Assembly (NCBI GenBank): GCA_001899855.1
Contig: MKWR01000023.1
Location: 1 to 64,000, forward strand
Direction: 5' to 3'
DNA: 64,000 nt
From: Lysobacterales bacterium 63-13
GTDB lineage: Bacteria; Pseudomonadota; Gammaproteobacteria; Xanthomonadales; Rhodanobacteraceae
Shown here: positions 44,147 to 52,875 of the stretch, piece after piece
Numbering within the stretch: position 1 is the first letter of the stretch
Layout of the letters: every line of letters starts with the position of its first letter
Made by a program: the position numbers and the translations under genes
Notes under the pieces: model-generated
Databases searched by the model: none
What the model was told of the DNA's origin: nothing
Seen by the model: the letters and a program-made list of their open reading frames with translations, nothing else

Positions 44147-46159
44147 ATGCGCGGGAAAGGGATGTTTCTGGCCGGGTTGATCCTGGCATGTGCCAGCGCG
44201 CAAGCCGCCGAGCCGGTACCGCTGGCGGATTTCGCCAGGCACATGAAGTTCGGCGAAGTGCAGATTTCTCCTGACGGCAAGTACCTCGCCGCGATGGCGC
44301 AGATCGATGGTCAGCGATCGCTTTCGCTGATCAACCTCGCCGACAACAAGGCGGTCAACATCCGCCCGCGGGAGAATGCGCAGGTCATCCAGTTGTGGTG
44401 GGTCGGTCCGCAACGCGTCATGTACACCGTCGGCGAGGCAGTTGGCGGGCTCGAGGCGCCGGTGGCGAACGGTGAACTGCATGTCGTCAATGCCGATGGC
44501 AGTGGCAACGACCTGTTGTTCGGCTATCGCGCTGGTGCCGGCACGACCGGTACGCGCATCCAGCGCAAGGAAGGCGAACTCGCGAGTGCGTGGTTGCTCG
44601 ACAAGCTGCGCGATGACGACAATTCCGCGCTGATCACGGTGCGGCCGTGGAACGTAAGCCGTGTCGCCGTGGCCGGCAGCGACGGACTGTTCGCCGAAGC
44701 CCGGCGCATCAACCTGCGCGACGGCAAGACGCGCGTCGTCGCGACCGCGCCGATACGCATTGCCGAATTCCTCACCGACCACGATGGCGTCGTGCGTTTT
44801 GCATACGGTGACGACGTAACCCAGAAGCGCAAGGTCTATTACCGCGAAGGTGACGACAAGCCGTGGGAGCTGCTCGTCGACGAGGTCTCCAGCAGCGGGC
44901 GCGTGACGCCGATCATGTTCAATCGTGCCGGCACGGCGGTGTATTTCTCATGCGGCGGCGTGTGCCGCTGGGATGTCGCCACACGCAAGATGGAAACGGT
45001 CTGGAGCGCGAATGGCGCCGATCCGATCGAACTCGTCATGACGCTCGATGAGCGCGATGCCTTCGCCGTGCGCTCGATGCCGGGCCGCGTCGCAGTCAGC
45101 CTGCTCGACAAGGCCGCGCCTGAAGCGAAGCTGCTCGTCGAACTGATGCAGCAGTTCCCCGGTGAAGACGTGCGCATTGCGTCGCGCAGTGCAGATGGCA
45201 AGAAGATCGTCCTCGAAGTCAGCAGCGATCTCAATCCAGGCACGTTCCACCTGTACGACGTCGCGAACAGGAAGCTGACGGCCTTGCTCGCACGCGCGCC
45301 GTGGCTGAAGGCCGATGATCTGGCGACAATGGAGCCTATTTCGCTCAAGGCGCGCGACGGCACCTCGCTGCACGGCTATCTCAGCAAGCCGGTCGGCAAG
45401 GAGGAAGCGAAAAATCTGCCGCTCGTCGTGCTCGTGCATGGCGGTCCGTACGGGGTGCGCGACACCTGGGGTTATGTCCGCACGGCACAGGTCCTCACCA
45501 ATCGCGGCTATGCCGTGCTGCAGGTCAACTTCCGCGGTTCGGGTGGTTATGGCTTCGCTTTCGAGAAGGCCGGATATCAGGAGTGGGGCGGCAGGATGCA
45601 GGACGACATCACCGATGCGACGAAGTGGGCGATTGCCGAAGGCATCGCCGATCCGAAGCGCATCTGCATCGCCGGCACGAGTTATGGTGGGTACGCGGCA
45701 CTGCAGGGTGCAGTCCGCGAGCCGGATCTTTATCGTTGCGCGATCGGGGATTCAGGTGTTTACGACCTGCGTCTGATGAAGTCCCGCGGCGATATCCCGC
45801 AATCCGCAATGGGTAGCGGCTATCTCGACATGGTGCTCGGCAAGGACGATGCACTGCTTGCGCAACGCTCGCCGGTCAACCAGGTCGAGCACATCAAGGC
45901 CAATGTCATGCTGATTGTCGGCGGCCAGGACAAGCGCGTGCCGCCGGTGCAGGGTGAAACCATGCGCAATGCCATGCTCAAGCGCGGCAAGAACGTCGAA
46001 TGGATCTACCAGCGGACCGAGGCACACGGCTTCTACGATGAGGCCAACGTGACCGACATGTACAGCAAGATGCTGGCGTTCCTTGACCGCAACATTGGCG
46101 CAGGCAGCAAGCACGATGCGGTTGCCGACGAGGCGGCCGCACCGGCGGCTGAAGACTGA
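44147..46159 (+). CDS. Secreted S9-family (prolyl oligopeptidase-like) peptidase
   Basis: A 670-residue enzyme with a signal peptide (cleavage after residue 20, SAQA). A beta-propeller (about 40-390) is followed by an alpha/beta-hydrolase domain. The catalytic triad is Ser512 in GTSYGGY, Asp595 in GGQDKRVPP and His627 in EAHGFYDEAN. Related DPP/acylaminoacyl peptidases degrade short peptides in the periplasm. The start has GGAGAG upstream. It lies 32 bp after manC and could be read from the same transcript. Confidence 0.92.
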   Translation: MRGKGMFLAGLILACASAQAAEPVPLADFARHMKFGEVQISPDGKYLAAMAQIDGQRSLSLINLADNKAVNIRPRENAQVIQLWWVGPQRVMYTVGEAVGGLEAPVANGELHVVNADGSGNDLLFGYRAGAGTTGTRIQRKEGELASAWLLDKLRDDDNSALITVRPWNVSRVAVAGSDGLFAEARRINLRDGKTRVVATAPIRIAEFLTDHDGVVRFAYGDDVTQKRKVYYREGDDKPWELLVDEVSSSGRVTPIMFNRAGTAVYFSCGGVCRWDVATRKMETVWSANGADPIELVMTLDERDAFAVRSMPGRVAVSLLDKAAPEAKLLVELMQQFPGEDVRIASRSADGKKIVLEVSSDLNPGTFHLYDVANRKLTALLARAPWLKADDLATMEPISLKARDGTSLHGYLSKPVGKEEAKNLPLVVLVHGGPYGVRDTWGYVRTAQVLTNRGYAVLQVNFRGSGGYGFAFEKAGYQEWGGRMQDDITDATKWAIAEGIADPKRICIAGTSYGGYAALQGAVREPDLYRCAIGDSGVYDLRLMKSRGDIPQSAMGSGYLDMVLGKDDALLAQRSPVNQVEHIKANVMLIVGGQDKRVPPVQGETMRNAMLKRGKNVEWIYQRTEAHGFYDEANVTDMYSKMLAFLDRNIGAGSKHDAVADEAAAPAAED

Positions 46160-46182
46160 TTCGATCGCAGGTGCCTGCATGG

Positions 46183-46211
46183 GGGCGGAAGCCGCACAAA
46201 GGTTTCCGCCC
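46183..46211. terminator. Hairpin between converging peptidase and pgi genes
   Basis: GGGCGGAA (46183-46190) pairs with TTCCGCCC (46204-46211). No long T-tract follows. It is well placed as a shared terminator. Confidence 0.5.
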
Positions 46212-46259
46212 GCTGCCAAGCCGTGATTGGTCAGCGTGACTGACGGCGGTGACCCGCCA

Positions 46260-47858
46260 TCAGTGTCGCAGGCGCTTGAGCAGGCCTGCCGTGGAACCAT
46301 CCAGCCCGTCAGTGTCGCCAGAATCGAACCGGGGCAGCAGGTCGTTGCACAACATCTTGCCGAGTTCGACGCCCCACTGATCGAAGCTGTTGATGTTCCA
46401 CAGCGCGCCGCTGACGAAGACGCGATGCTCGTACATGGCGACCAGTGCGCCGAGCGCGGCAGGCGTCAGTCGATCGATGAGGAAGGTGCTGCTCGGGCGA
46501 TTGCCGGGGAAGGTGCGATGCCGCGCCAGCACCTCGGCATCCATCAATGCCGATGCCGTCGGCACCTTGTCCTTGATTGCCTCGGCTGCACTCCTGCCAA
46601 GCATCAATGCCTGTGCCTGGGCCAGGCCATTGGCAAGCAGCTTGCGGTGCGCATCGGCATGCGCATGCGCTGGATCGCGTTCGAGGATGAACTCGACCGG
46701 GATCACGTCGCTGCCCTGGTGCAGCATCTGGAAATAGGCGTGCTGGCTATTGGTGCCGGCCTCGCCCCAGATCACCGGGCTGGTCGCGAAGGGCAGCAGC
46801 TCGCCATCCATGTCGACGCGCTTGCCGTTGCTCTCCATTTCCAGTTGTTGCAGATAGGCCGGAAGGCGGCGCAGGCCCTGGTGGTAGGGAGCGATGCTGC
46901 GGCTCGTGAAACCGTGGAAATTCCGGTACCAGACATCCAGCAGGCCGAGCTGGATCGGCAGGTTGCGCTCGATCGGCGACTCGCGGAAATGCCGGTCCAT
47001 CGCCTGCGCACCGCCAAGCAGGTCGCGGAAGTTCTGCGCGCCAATGGCCAGTGCAATCGGCAAGCCAATCGCCGACCACAGCGAATAGCGTCCGCCCACC
47101 CAGTCCCAGAATCCAAACGTCGTGTCGATGCCGAATTCCGCGGCGGCCTTGATGTTCGTCGTCGCGGCGACGAAATGCCTGCGTGTATCGGTGCCACCAT
47201 TGGCGACAAACCAATCCCGAGCAATCCGCGCATTGCTCATGGTTTCCTGGGTCGTGAAGGTCTTCGAGGCAATCAAGAACAGGGTTGCCGACGGCTGCAG
47301 GCCGCGTAGCGCGGAATTGATGTCATGGCCGTCGACATTGGAGACGAAATGCAGGGTGAGGTCGCGTTGGCACCAGGCTTCAAGGGCCGGAACCACCATT
47401 TGCGGACCGAGATCGGAGCCGCCGATGCCGATGTTGACGATGTGCCGGATGCCGCTGGCGCGCGTGTCGCGCACGCGCTCGGCGAAGGCGAGCATGCGCT
47501 CGAGGACTTCATGGACTTCCTCGCCATGCAGCGCCGACTCGCGCGGCGCACGCAGCGCGGTATGCAGGACGGCCCGATTTTCAGTCGCATTGATCGCCGC
47601 CCCGGCAAACATCGCATCGCGGCGCTGCTCGATGCGGCATTCGCGGGCCAGGTCGGCCAGGGCGGCCATCACCGTGCGGTCGATCAGGTTCTTGGAAAGA
47701 TCGGCAAACACGCCGGCTGCCTCGAACGAGAGCGAATCGAATCGCTGCGCATCGGCCGCGAACGCCTCGCGCAGATCGAATCTCGCAGCACTCGTTTCAA
47801 ACAGGGTTTTCAGGACCTTCCACGCATCAGCGCGGTCACAACGCGGGGCGGCAATCAT
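46260..47858 (-). CDS. pgi: Glucose-6-phosphate isomerase
   Basis: A 532-residue enzyme of glycolysis and gluconeogenesis that also supplies fructose-6-phosphate to GDP-mannose synthesis. Family signatures are NIGIGGSDLGPQM, ASKTFTTQETM, GGRYSLWSAIGLP and GEAGTNSQHAYFQMLHQG. The ATG at 47858 with GAGAG upstream is preferred to an in-frame TTG 11 codons earlier. Confidence 0.96.
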   Translation of the reverse strand: MIAAPRCDRADAWKVLKTLFETSAARFDLREAFAADAQRFDSLSFEAAGVFADLSKNLIDRTVMAALADLARECRIEQRRDAMFAGAAINATENRAVLHTALRAPRESALHGEEVHEVLERMLAFAERVRDTRASGIRHIVNIGIGGSDLGPQMVVPALEAWCQRDLTLHFVSNVDGHDINSALRGLQPSATLFLIASKTFTTQETMSNARIARDWFVANGGTDTRRHFVAATTNIKAAAEFGIDTTFGFWDWVGGRYSLWSAIGLPIALAIGAQNFRDLLGGAQAMDRHFRESPIERNLPIQLGLLDVWYRNFHGFTSRSIAPYHQGLRRLPAYLQQLEMESNGKRVDMDGELLPFATSPVIWGEAGTNSQHAYFQMLHQGSDVIPVEFILERDPAHAHADAHRKLLANGLAQAQALMLGRSAAEAIKDKVPTASALMDAEVLARHRTFPGNRPSSTFLIDRLTPAALGALVAMYEHRVFVSGALWNINSFDQWGVELGKMLCNDLLPRFDSGDTDGLDGSTAGLLKRLRH

Positions 47859-48018
47859 CAGGCTCTCGGGCAGCGCACGGGCAATGGCCAAGCATAGCGA
47901 TTCCAGCCCTGGAATTTCGCCTGGCGCAGGCCGCCACGCTGCACATCACCTGCCTTGGCGGGCCAGGACGCGCGCGGCCATGTACCATTCACGGTTCCAA
48001 CGGATCCGCGCGGAATTC

Positions 48019-48513
48019 ATGTCGAAGCAAACCAATGCCCTGAGCTGGCTGCTGCTGTCAGTACTCATCATCGTCGCCGACCAGGTCAGCAAATGGGTCG
48101 TGCTGCAGCATTTCCAGCTGCACGATTCGCTGCCCGTCATTGCCGGATTGCTGAACTGGACCCTGGCCTACAACGAGGGCGCGGCCTTCAGTTTCCTCTC
48201 TGACGCCGGCGGCTGGCAGCGCTGGTTCTTCACAGCGCTGGCGGTGATTGTCTCGGCCATCCTCGTGGTCTGGCTCAAGCGCACGAATCGCGCGGACTGG
48301 CGCACCGCGATGCCGTTGGCCCTGATCATTGGCGGCGCCATCGGCAACGTGATCGATCGCATCCGCCTTGGCCATGTCGTTGATTTCATCGATGTCCATT
48401 ACGGCACCTGGTCGTGGCCGGCCTTCAACATTGCCGATTCGGCGATCAGTGTCGGAGCCGTCATGCTGATCGCATTTGGATTGTTCGCCAGCAAGCCCGA
48501 CTCTGCGCGATAA
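48019..48513 (+). CDS. lspA: Lipoprotein signal peptidase
   Basis: A 164-residue inner-membrane aspartyl protease that removes signal peptides from lipidated prolipoproteins. It has four helices. The two catalytic aspartates are in GNVIDRI and FNIADSAIS. Its stop overlaps or touches the ispH start region. The lspA-ispH order is common in proteobacteria. Confidence 0.95.
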   Translation: MSKQTNALSWLLLSVLIIVADQVSKWVVLQHFQLHDSLPVIAGLLNWTLAYNEGAAFSFLSDAGGWQRWFFTALAVIVSAILVVWLKRTNRADWRTAMPLALIIGGAIGNVIDRIRLGHVVDFIDVHYGTWSWPAFNIADSAISVGAVMLIAFGLFASKPDSAR

Positions 48514-48521
48514 TGCCGGCC

Positions 48522-49469
48522 ATGCAAGTGCTGCTCGCCAACCCACGTGGATTCTGTGCCGGCGTCGATCGCGCCATCGAGATCGTCGAGCGCGCGCTCG
48601 AATCGTTCGGCGCGCCGATCTACGTGCGTCACGAAGTCGTGCACAATCGCTTTGTCGTCGATTCCCTGCGCAAGCGTGGAGCCGTGTTTGTCGAGGAGCT
48701 TGACGAGGTGCCGGACGGTGCCACGGTGATCTTCAGCGCGCATGGCGTATCGCAGGAGGTCAGGATCGAAGCCGACAGGCGCGGCCTGAACGTGTTCGAT
48801 GCGACCTGTCCGCTGGTGACCAAGGTGCATATCGAGGTCGCCCGCCATGGCAAGGCCGGGCGTGATGTGGTCCTGATCGGCCACGCCGGGCATCCGGAAG
48901 TGGAGGGCACGATGGGCCAGTGGAGCCCCTTGAACAAGGGCCGCATCCACCTCGTCGAAACCCCGGAATGCGTGGCCCGCCTCGAGCCCCGCAATCCTGC
49001 CAAACTCGCTTATGTCAGCCAGACCACGCTTTCCGTCGATGACACCCGCACGGTGATCGACACCCTGCGCGCACGCTTCCCGAATATTCTCGGGCCGCGC
49101 CACGACGACATCTGCTACGCCACGCAAAATCGCCAGGATGCCGTGCGCGAGCTCGGCCAGCAATGCGACATCGTGTTCGTGGTCGGTTCGCCCAACAGTT
49201 CCAACTCCAACCGCCTGCGCGAGCTTGCCGAGAAGCAGGGCGTCCCGGCCTACCTGATCGATGGCGCCGATGACATCCAGCGCGAGTGGCTGGCTGACCG
49301 CCAGCGCGTCGGCCTGACCGCCGGCGCCTCTGCTCCCGAGAGCCTGGTGATCGAGGTCATCGAACGCCTCAAGGCCTGGGGCGTGGGCGAAGTTCGAGAA
49401 CTTGCTGGCCAGCGCGAAACCATGACCTTCGCCCTGCCGAAGGAACTGCGCATCAAGGTTGTCGGCTGA
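48522..49469 (+). CDS. ispH: 4-hydroxy-3-methylbut-2-enyl diphosphate reductase
   Basis: A 315-residue iron-sulfur enzyme, last step of the MEP isoprenoid pathway. It starts [19 protein letters not shown] with cluster-ligand Cys12. Other cluster cysteines are in FDATCPLVT and, probably, [24 protein letters not shown] binds substrate phosphate. An ATG three codons earlier (48513, overlapping the lspA stop) is an equally possible start. Confidence 0.96.
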   Translation: MQVLLANPRGFCAGVDRAIEIVERALESFGAPIYVRHEVVHNRFVVDSLRKRGAVFVEELDEVPDGATVIFSAHGVSQEVRIEADRRGLNVFDATCPLVTKVHIEVARHGKAGRDVVLIGHAGHPEVEGTMGQWSPLNKGRIHLVETPECVARLEPRNPAKLAYVSQTTLSVDDTRTVIDTLRARFPNILGPRHDDICYATQNRQDAVRELGQQCDIVFVVGSPNSSNSNRLRELAEKQGVPAYLIDGADDIQREWLADRQRVGLTAGASAPESLVIEVIERLKAWGVGEVRELAGQRETMTFALPKELRIKVVG

Positions 49470-49648
49470 TCCTGGCCGACCCGGCGCCCGGGCGCGCCTG
49501 GCCTCGTTCGCAGGCGGTCCGGACCGCAATCCCGGCTCCACCGCTCATCCGCCAATTCCTACCTCGCGCGCGCAGCCTGCTTGCCCGGCTTTCGGGCGTC
49601 CCGTAGTGTTGCCGCATGATAGTTGCCCGATTCCGCGCAGGGGGAGTC

Positions 49649-50182
49649 ATGTCGGTACCGAAGTATCCGCACCGGTTCAGGGGATTCACCCGAAGTCCCG
49701 GTTTCACCTTGTTGGAATTGCTGATTGCGGTAGCGGTCGTTGGCGTACTTGTCGCGATGGCGCTGCCCAGCTTTCGTGAATTCAACATCCGCACGCAGGT
49801 CACCCAGTTGACCAATGAGCTTGTGCACGACCTGACGATGGCCCGGACCGAGGCCGTAAAACGCGGACGTGATGTCGTTGTCAAGGCCAATTCCAGTTGG
49901 AGCAATGGTTGGTCAGTCAAGTTCGGCAGCGAGGAGATCAGCACGCACGCCGCGATTGACCCCCAATACACCATTCAATCCAAATCCTCCGGCGGCGGGG
50001 CAGACGACACGATCACATTTCGGGCAACCGGAAGCCTGCTCGGTGCCACCGCGTTCGATCTCAATGTATGCCGGCCGACCGCGAGAGCCGACAGCAGCCA
50101 ATCCCGGCGTATCAGCGTGCTCGGCAGCGGCGTGATTTCCAGTCGACGGGACATTACCGGTTCACCGGCAGGTGGTTGCTGA
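49649..50182 (+). CDS. fimT: Type IV pilus minor pilin FimT/GspH
   Basis: A 177-residue minor pilin. An 18-residue leader ends at G-FTLLELL, the prepilin peptidase site, followed by the hydrophobic helix with Glu5. The C-terminal part fits the GspH/FimT domain. FimT-type pilins help initiate pili and bind DNA in natural transformation. The start at 49649 has a strong site (GGGGGAG). It is first in a six-gene operon. Confidence 0.9.
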   Translation: MSVPKYPHRFRGFTRSPGFTLLELLIAVAVVGVLVAMALPSFREFNIRTQVTQLTNELVHDLTMARTEAVKRGRDVVVKANSSWSNGWSVKFGSEEISTHAAIDPQYTIQSKSSGGGADDTITFRATGSLLGATAFDLNVCRPTARADSSQSRRISVLGSGVISSRRDITGSPAGGC

Positions 50183-50706
50183 TGAAAATCTTCTCCTTGA
50201 TGACCGCGAAGCCGCTTGATCGGGGCTTTACGCTACTCGAAGTGTTGATTGCCTTGCTTATTTTCAGTCTCGGCCTGCTTGGCATGGCTGGGCTCATGGT
50301 GCTTTCCGTGAGAACCAACCAGAGCGCGTTCCTGCGTACACAAGCCACCTTCCTTGCGCAGTCGATGATGGATCGCATGCGGTCGAATCTCGGTCAGATT
50401 TCAACGTATGCAATCACTTATCCAGCCACTGGCAGCGATCCGTGCGCTGGCGGTGCGGTGTGCAACCCGGCGAATATCGCAGCTCACGATATAGCTCTTT
50501 GGAGTACGCAACTGGTCGATTCGCTTCCAAATGCAGCTGCCCAGATCCGATGCAATGGCGCCTTGCTTGGGTCCGGCCTCCAGGTCGGCGCGGCACCCTA
50601 CAACGGGCAATGCACGATGACGATTCAATGGAGCGAATCGACTCTTGATCGAGACAGCACCGGCGCGCCTGACACCCAGACCTTTGCCTGGGTTTTTCAG
50701 CCCTGA
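50182..50706 (+). CDS. pilV: Type IV pilus minor pilin PilV
   Basis: A 174-residue minor pilin with a 15-residue leader ending at RG-FTLLEVLIALLIFSLGLLG, the PilV-style helix. Four cysteines in the C-terminal domain (DPCAGGAVC, IRC, QC) could form disulfides. Its start overlaps the fimT stop by one base. Confidence 0.92.
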   Translation: MKIFSLMTAKPLDRGFTLLEVLIALLIFSLGLLGMAGLMVLSVRTNQSAFLRTQATFLAQSMMDRMRSNLGQISTYAITYPATGSDPCAGGAVCNPANIAAHDIALWSTQLVDSLPNAAAQIRCNGALLGSGLQVGAAPYNGQCTMTIQWSESTLDRDSTGAPDTQTFAWVFQP

Positions 50707-50709
50707 GGA

Positions 50710-52185
50710 ATGGCACGAATGAATGACAAAACTGCACTGCCTCAGTTGGATTCGGCGGACAGGGCTGACCTGCATTTGCCTGCGGTAGTGTTGACCAGGC
50801 GTTGCCGTGGAGCGGCTTCCCGTCGCGCGCAGGCTGGATCCGCTTTCGCGTCCGGCATCCAATCGCAGGGACAAGGCGGCTTTACCCTGCTGGAAATCAT
50901 GATTGCCCTGGCCTTGGGCTTGTTGCTCAGCATCGGCATCCTGGGTTTGTTCTCTGGCACGAGTCATACCAACAGAGTGCAGGATGGTCTTGCCCGACTG
51001 CAGGAAAACGGTCGCTACGGGGTAGCGCGAATCGAATCCGATCTGCGCGTGAGCAGGGGGCAGTTCTGCAGCAATACGTCCGGAAATGCCACAACCGGCG
51101 GCAGCGTGCCGACATGGAGTGGGCGCGGGCCGATGGTATTTGCCGCGAATCTCAATCTGCCAGATGTGGGCAGCAACAATGTCAGTGTTGATGGCAGCGG
51201 CAACCTGAGCAACGCGACGCCGACTGCCGCTTATGTCTTGAGCCCACGGTATTTCATGCAGGGATACCGATGCGTTTCAGGTACTTGCACTCCAGCCTTG
51301 CCAAGCGGCGCAGGCCAGGTGCCGGCAGCGGGACTCGCGGCAGGTTCGCGCGTACCCAATAGCGATGTATTGACGATTCGCTACCAGCGCGGCAGTGGAT
51401 GGCCGATGATCGTCAATGGCAACTGCAGCTCAGGCGGTTCTGTCACGGTCAGTCCACAAACCGGAGACGATCCGGTTGCGTTTGCGCCGGGTGCGGGGCT
51501 CGCATTGATATCCGATTGCCAGAATCCGAGCATCGTGCCGGTCAGCGGTTTCTCCGGAAACACAATAAACATCGGGGCCATGTTGCCTGGCTCGCCTACC
51601 TGCACGGCAACGGCATTGCGTGACGTGCGGGTATTCAATTTCTCCGAGGATTTCGTCACGGTGACTTATTATCTCGGTTTCCGCAACGACGACAATCCGG
51701 ATGCGCGACGCAACAGCCCTGCTGCCAAGCGCTTGATCCCCACTCTTATCCGGCGCGAAAACGGGGTTGATCAGGAACTCGTGCAAGGCGTGGATCGGCT
51801 TGATTTCCGTTTCGGCGTCCAGGACATCACGGGCAATACCCGCTTCCTCAGTGCAGATAAAGTCGAGAATCGGAATGGCGGGACGGTCACCTGTCCCAAC
51901 AAGCCTGAGGGTGTTGCGCCGAACCCGACCGTTCCGACCAGCAACGAGCCTGGATGTCTGTGGCGATCTGTTCGCGTCGTCGAGACACATCTCTTGATGA
52001 ATTCGGTCAACGACGTGCCAGGGCTTGATCCCGCCAGTCGTTCCTATAGATACACCTTCAATGCGACAGGGGGTGCCGCGGGGGCTGCGGTCGACCAGAC
52101 CATCTTGCCGTCGGGACTCAATCTTTCCAGCATGCTGCGCAGGGAGTTCATCGCGCAGACCGCCAATCGCAACTACATTCCCTGA
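50710..52185 (+). CDS. pilW: Type IV pilus minor pilin PilW
   Basis: A 491-residue minor pilin. The prepilin cleavage site GG-FTLLEIMIALALGLLLSIG is at residues 57/58, so the leader is unusually long. No in-frame Met lies closer to the site; a GTG at codon 27 is one alternative. A large beta-rich C-terminal domain follows, longer than most PilW proteins. Starts 3 bp after pilV. Confidence 0.9.
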   Translation: MARMNDKTALPQLDSADRADLHLPAVVLTRRCRGAASRRAQAGSAFASGIQSQGQGGFTLLEIMIALALGLLLSIGILGLFSGTSHTNRVQDGLARLQENGRYGVARIESDLRVSRGQFCSNTSGNATTGGSVPTWSGRGPMVFAANLNLPDVGSNNVSVDGSGNLSNATPTAAYVLSPRYFMQGYRCVSGTCTPALPSGAGQVPAAGLAAGSRVPNSDVLTIRYQRGSGWPMIVNGNCSSGGSVTVSPQTGDDPVAFAPGAGLALISDCQNPSIVPVSGFSGNTINIGAMLPGSPTCTATALRDVRVFNFSEDFVTVTYYLGFRNDDNPDARRNSPAAKRLIPTLIRRENGVDQELVQGVDRLDFRFGVQDITGNTRFLSADKVENRNGGTVTCPNKPEGVAPNPTVPTSNEPGCLWRSVRVVETHLLMNSVNDVPGLDPASRSYRYTFNATGGAAGAAVDQTILPSGLNLSSMLRREFIAQTANRNYIP

Positions 52186-52200
52186 TTGGAAGGCAAGCCG

Positions 52201-52875
52201 ATGATTTCGAAAGCTCCCTTTGTCTTCCGTGTTCCGCGAGATCAGCGCGGCGCGGTACTGTTTGTTGCCCTGATCTTCCTGATTCTCCTGACCTTGCTTG
52301 CGTTGACAGCAACGAGCACGTCCATCTTGCAGGAGAAGATGACTGGCGGCATGCGCAATCGCCAACTGAGCCTTTCCGGGGCCGAAAGCGTCTTGCGTGG
52401 CGCAGAAGCCTCCTTGTGGCAATTGAGTTATGTCGGTTCGCAACCGCTACCGCCTTGCATCGATGCGAGCGCTTCAGTGAATTGCGTGTACCGACCCCTG
52501 CCATCGGGTTTGCTGATGGATAATGTCCAGCGCTTTCGCAGCGAAAAGGAGTGGGAGCCGGCAACACCGCTTTCAGGCTGGTTCACCTACGCGTATGCGA
52601 TGACGGGGCTTTCCGGGAGTGCCGAAACAGCGGCGCTCGGCGAGGAGCCGCGTTTGATCATTGAAGACATGGGCCCTGCCGTACCGCCAGGCGCAGGACA
52701 ACAACTTGGCACTCGTGACCGCGAACTGACTTCGCTGGTCGGCAGGCATGAGTGGTATCGGATAACGGCACGTAGCGTTGGCGGCAGCGATGCCGTCGTG
52801 CGCGTCGCTGAAAGCGTCTATTCCGCCATTGATCTCACTAATACCGGCTTCAATGCGCCCCCGGGCGGGCCATGA
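52201..52875 (+). CDS. pilX: Type IV pilus assembly protein PilX
   Basis: A 224-residue minor pilin-like protein. Its N-terminal helix (QRGAVLFVALIFLILLTLLAL, about residues 15-35) follows the PilX pattern, in which the FTLLE motif is replaced by GAVLFVALIFL. The ATG at 52201 has GGAAGG upstream. It overlaps the pilY1 start (ATGA). Confidence 0.9.
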   Translation: MISKAPFVFRVPRDQRGAVLFVALIFLILLTLLALTATSTSILQEKMTGGMRNRQLSLSGAESVLRGAEASLWQLSYVGSQPLPPCIDASASVNCVYRPLPSGLLMDNVQRFRSEKEWEPATPLSGWFTYAYAMTGLSGSAETAALGEEPRLIIEDMGPAVPPGAGQQLGTRDRELTSLVGRHEWYRITARSVGGSDAVVRVAESVYSAIDLTNTGFNAPPGGP

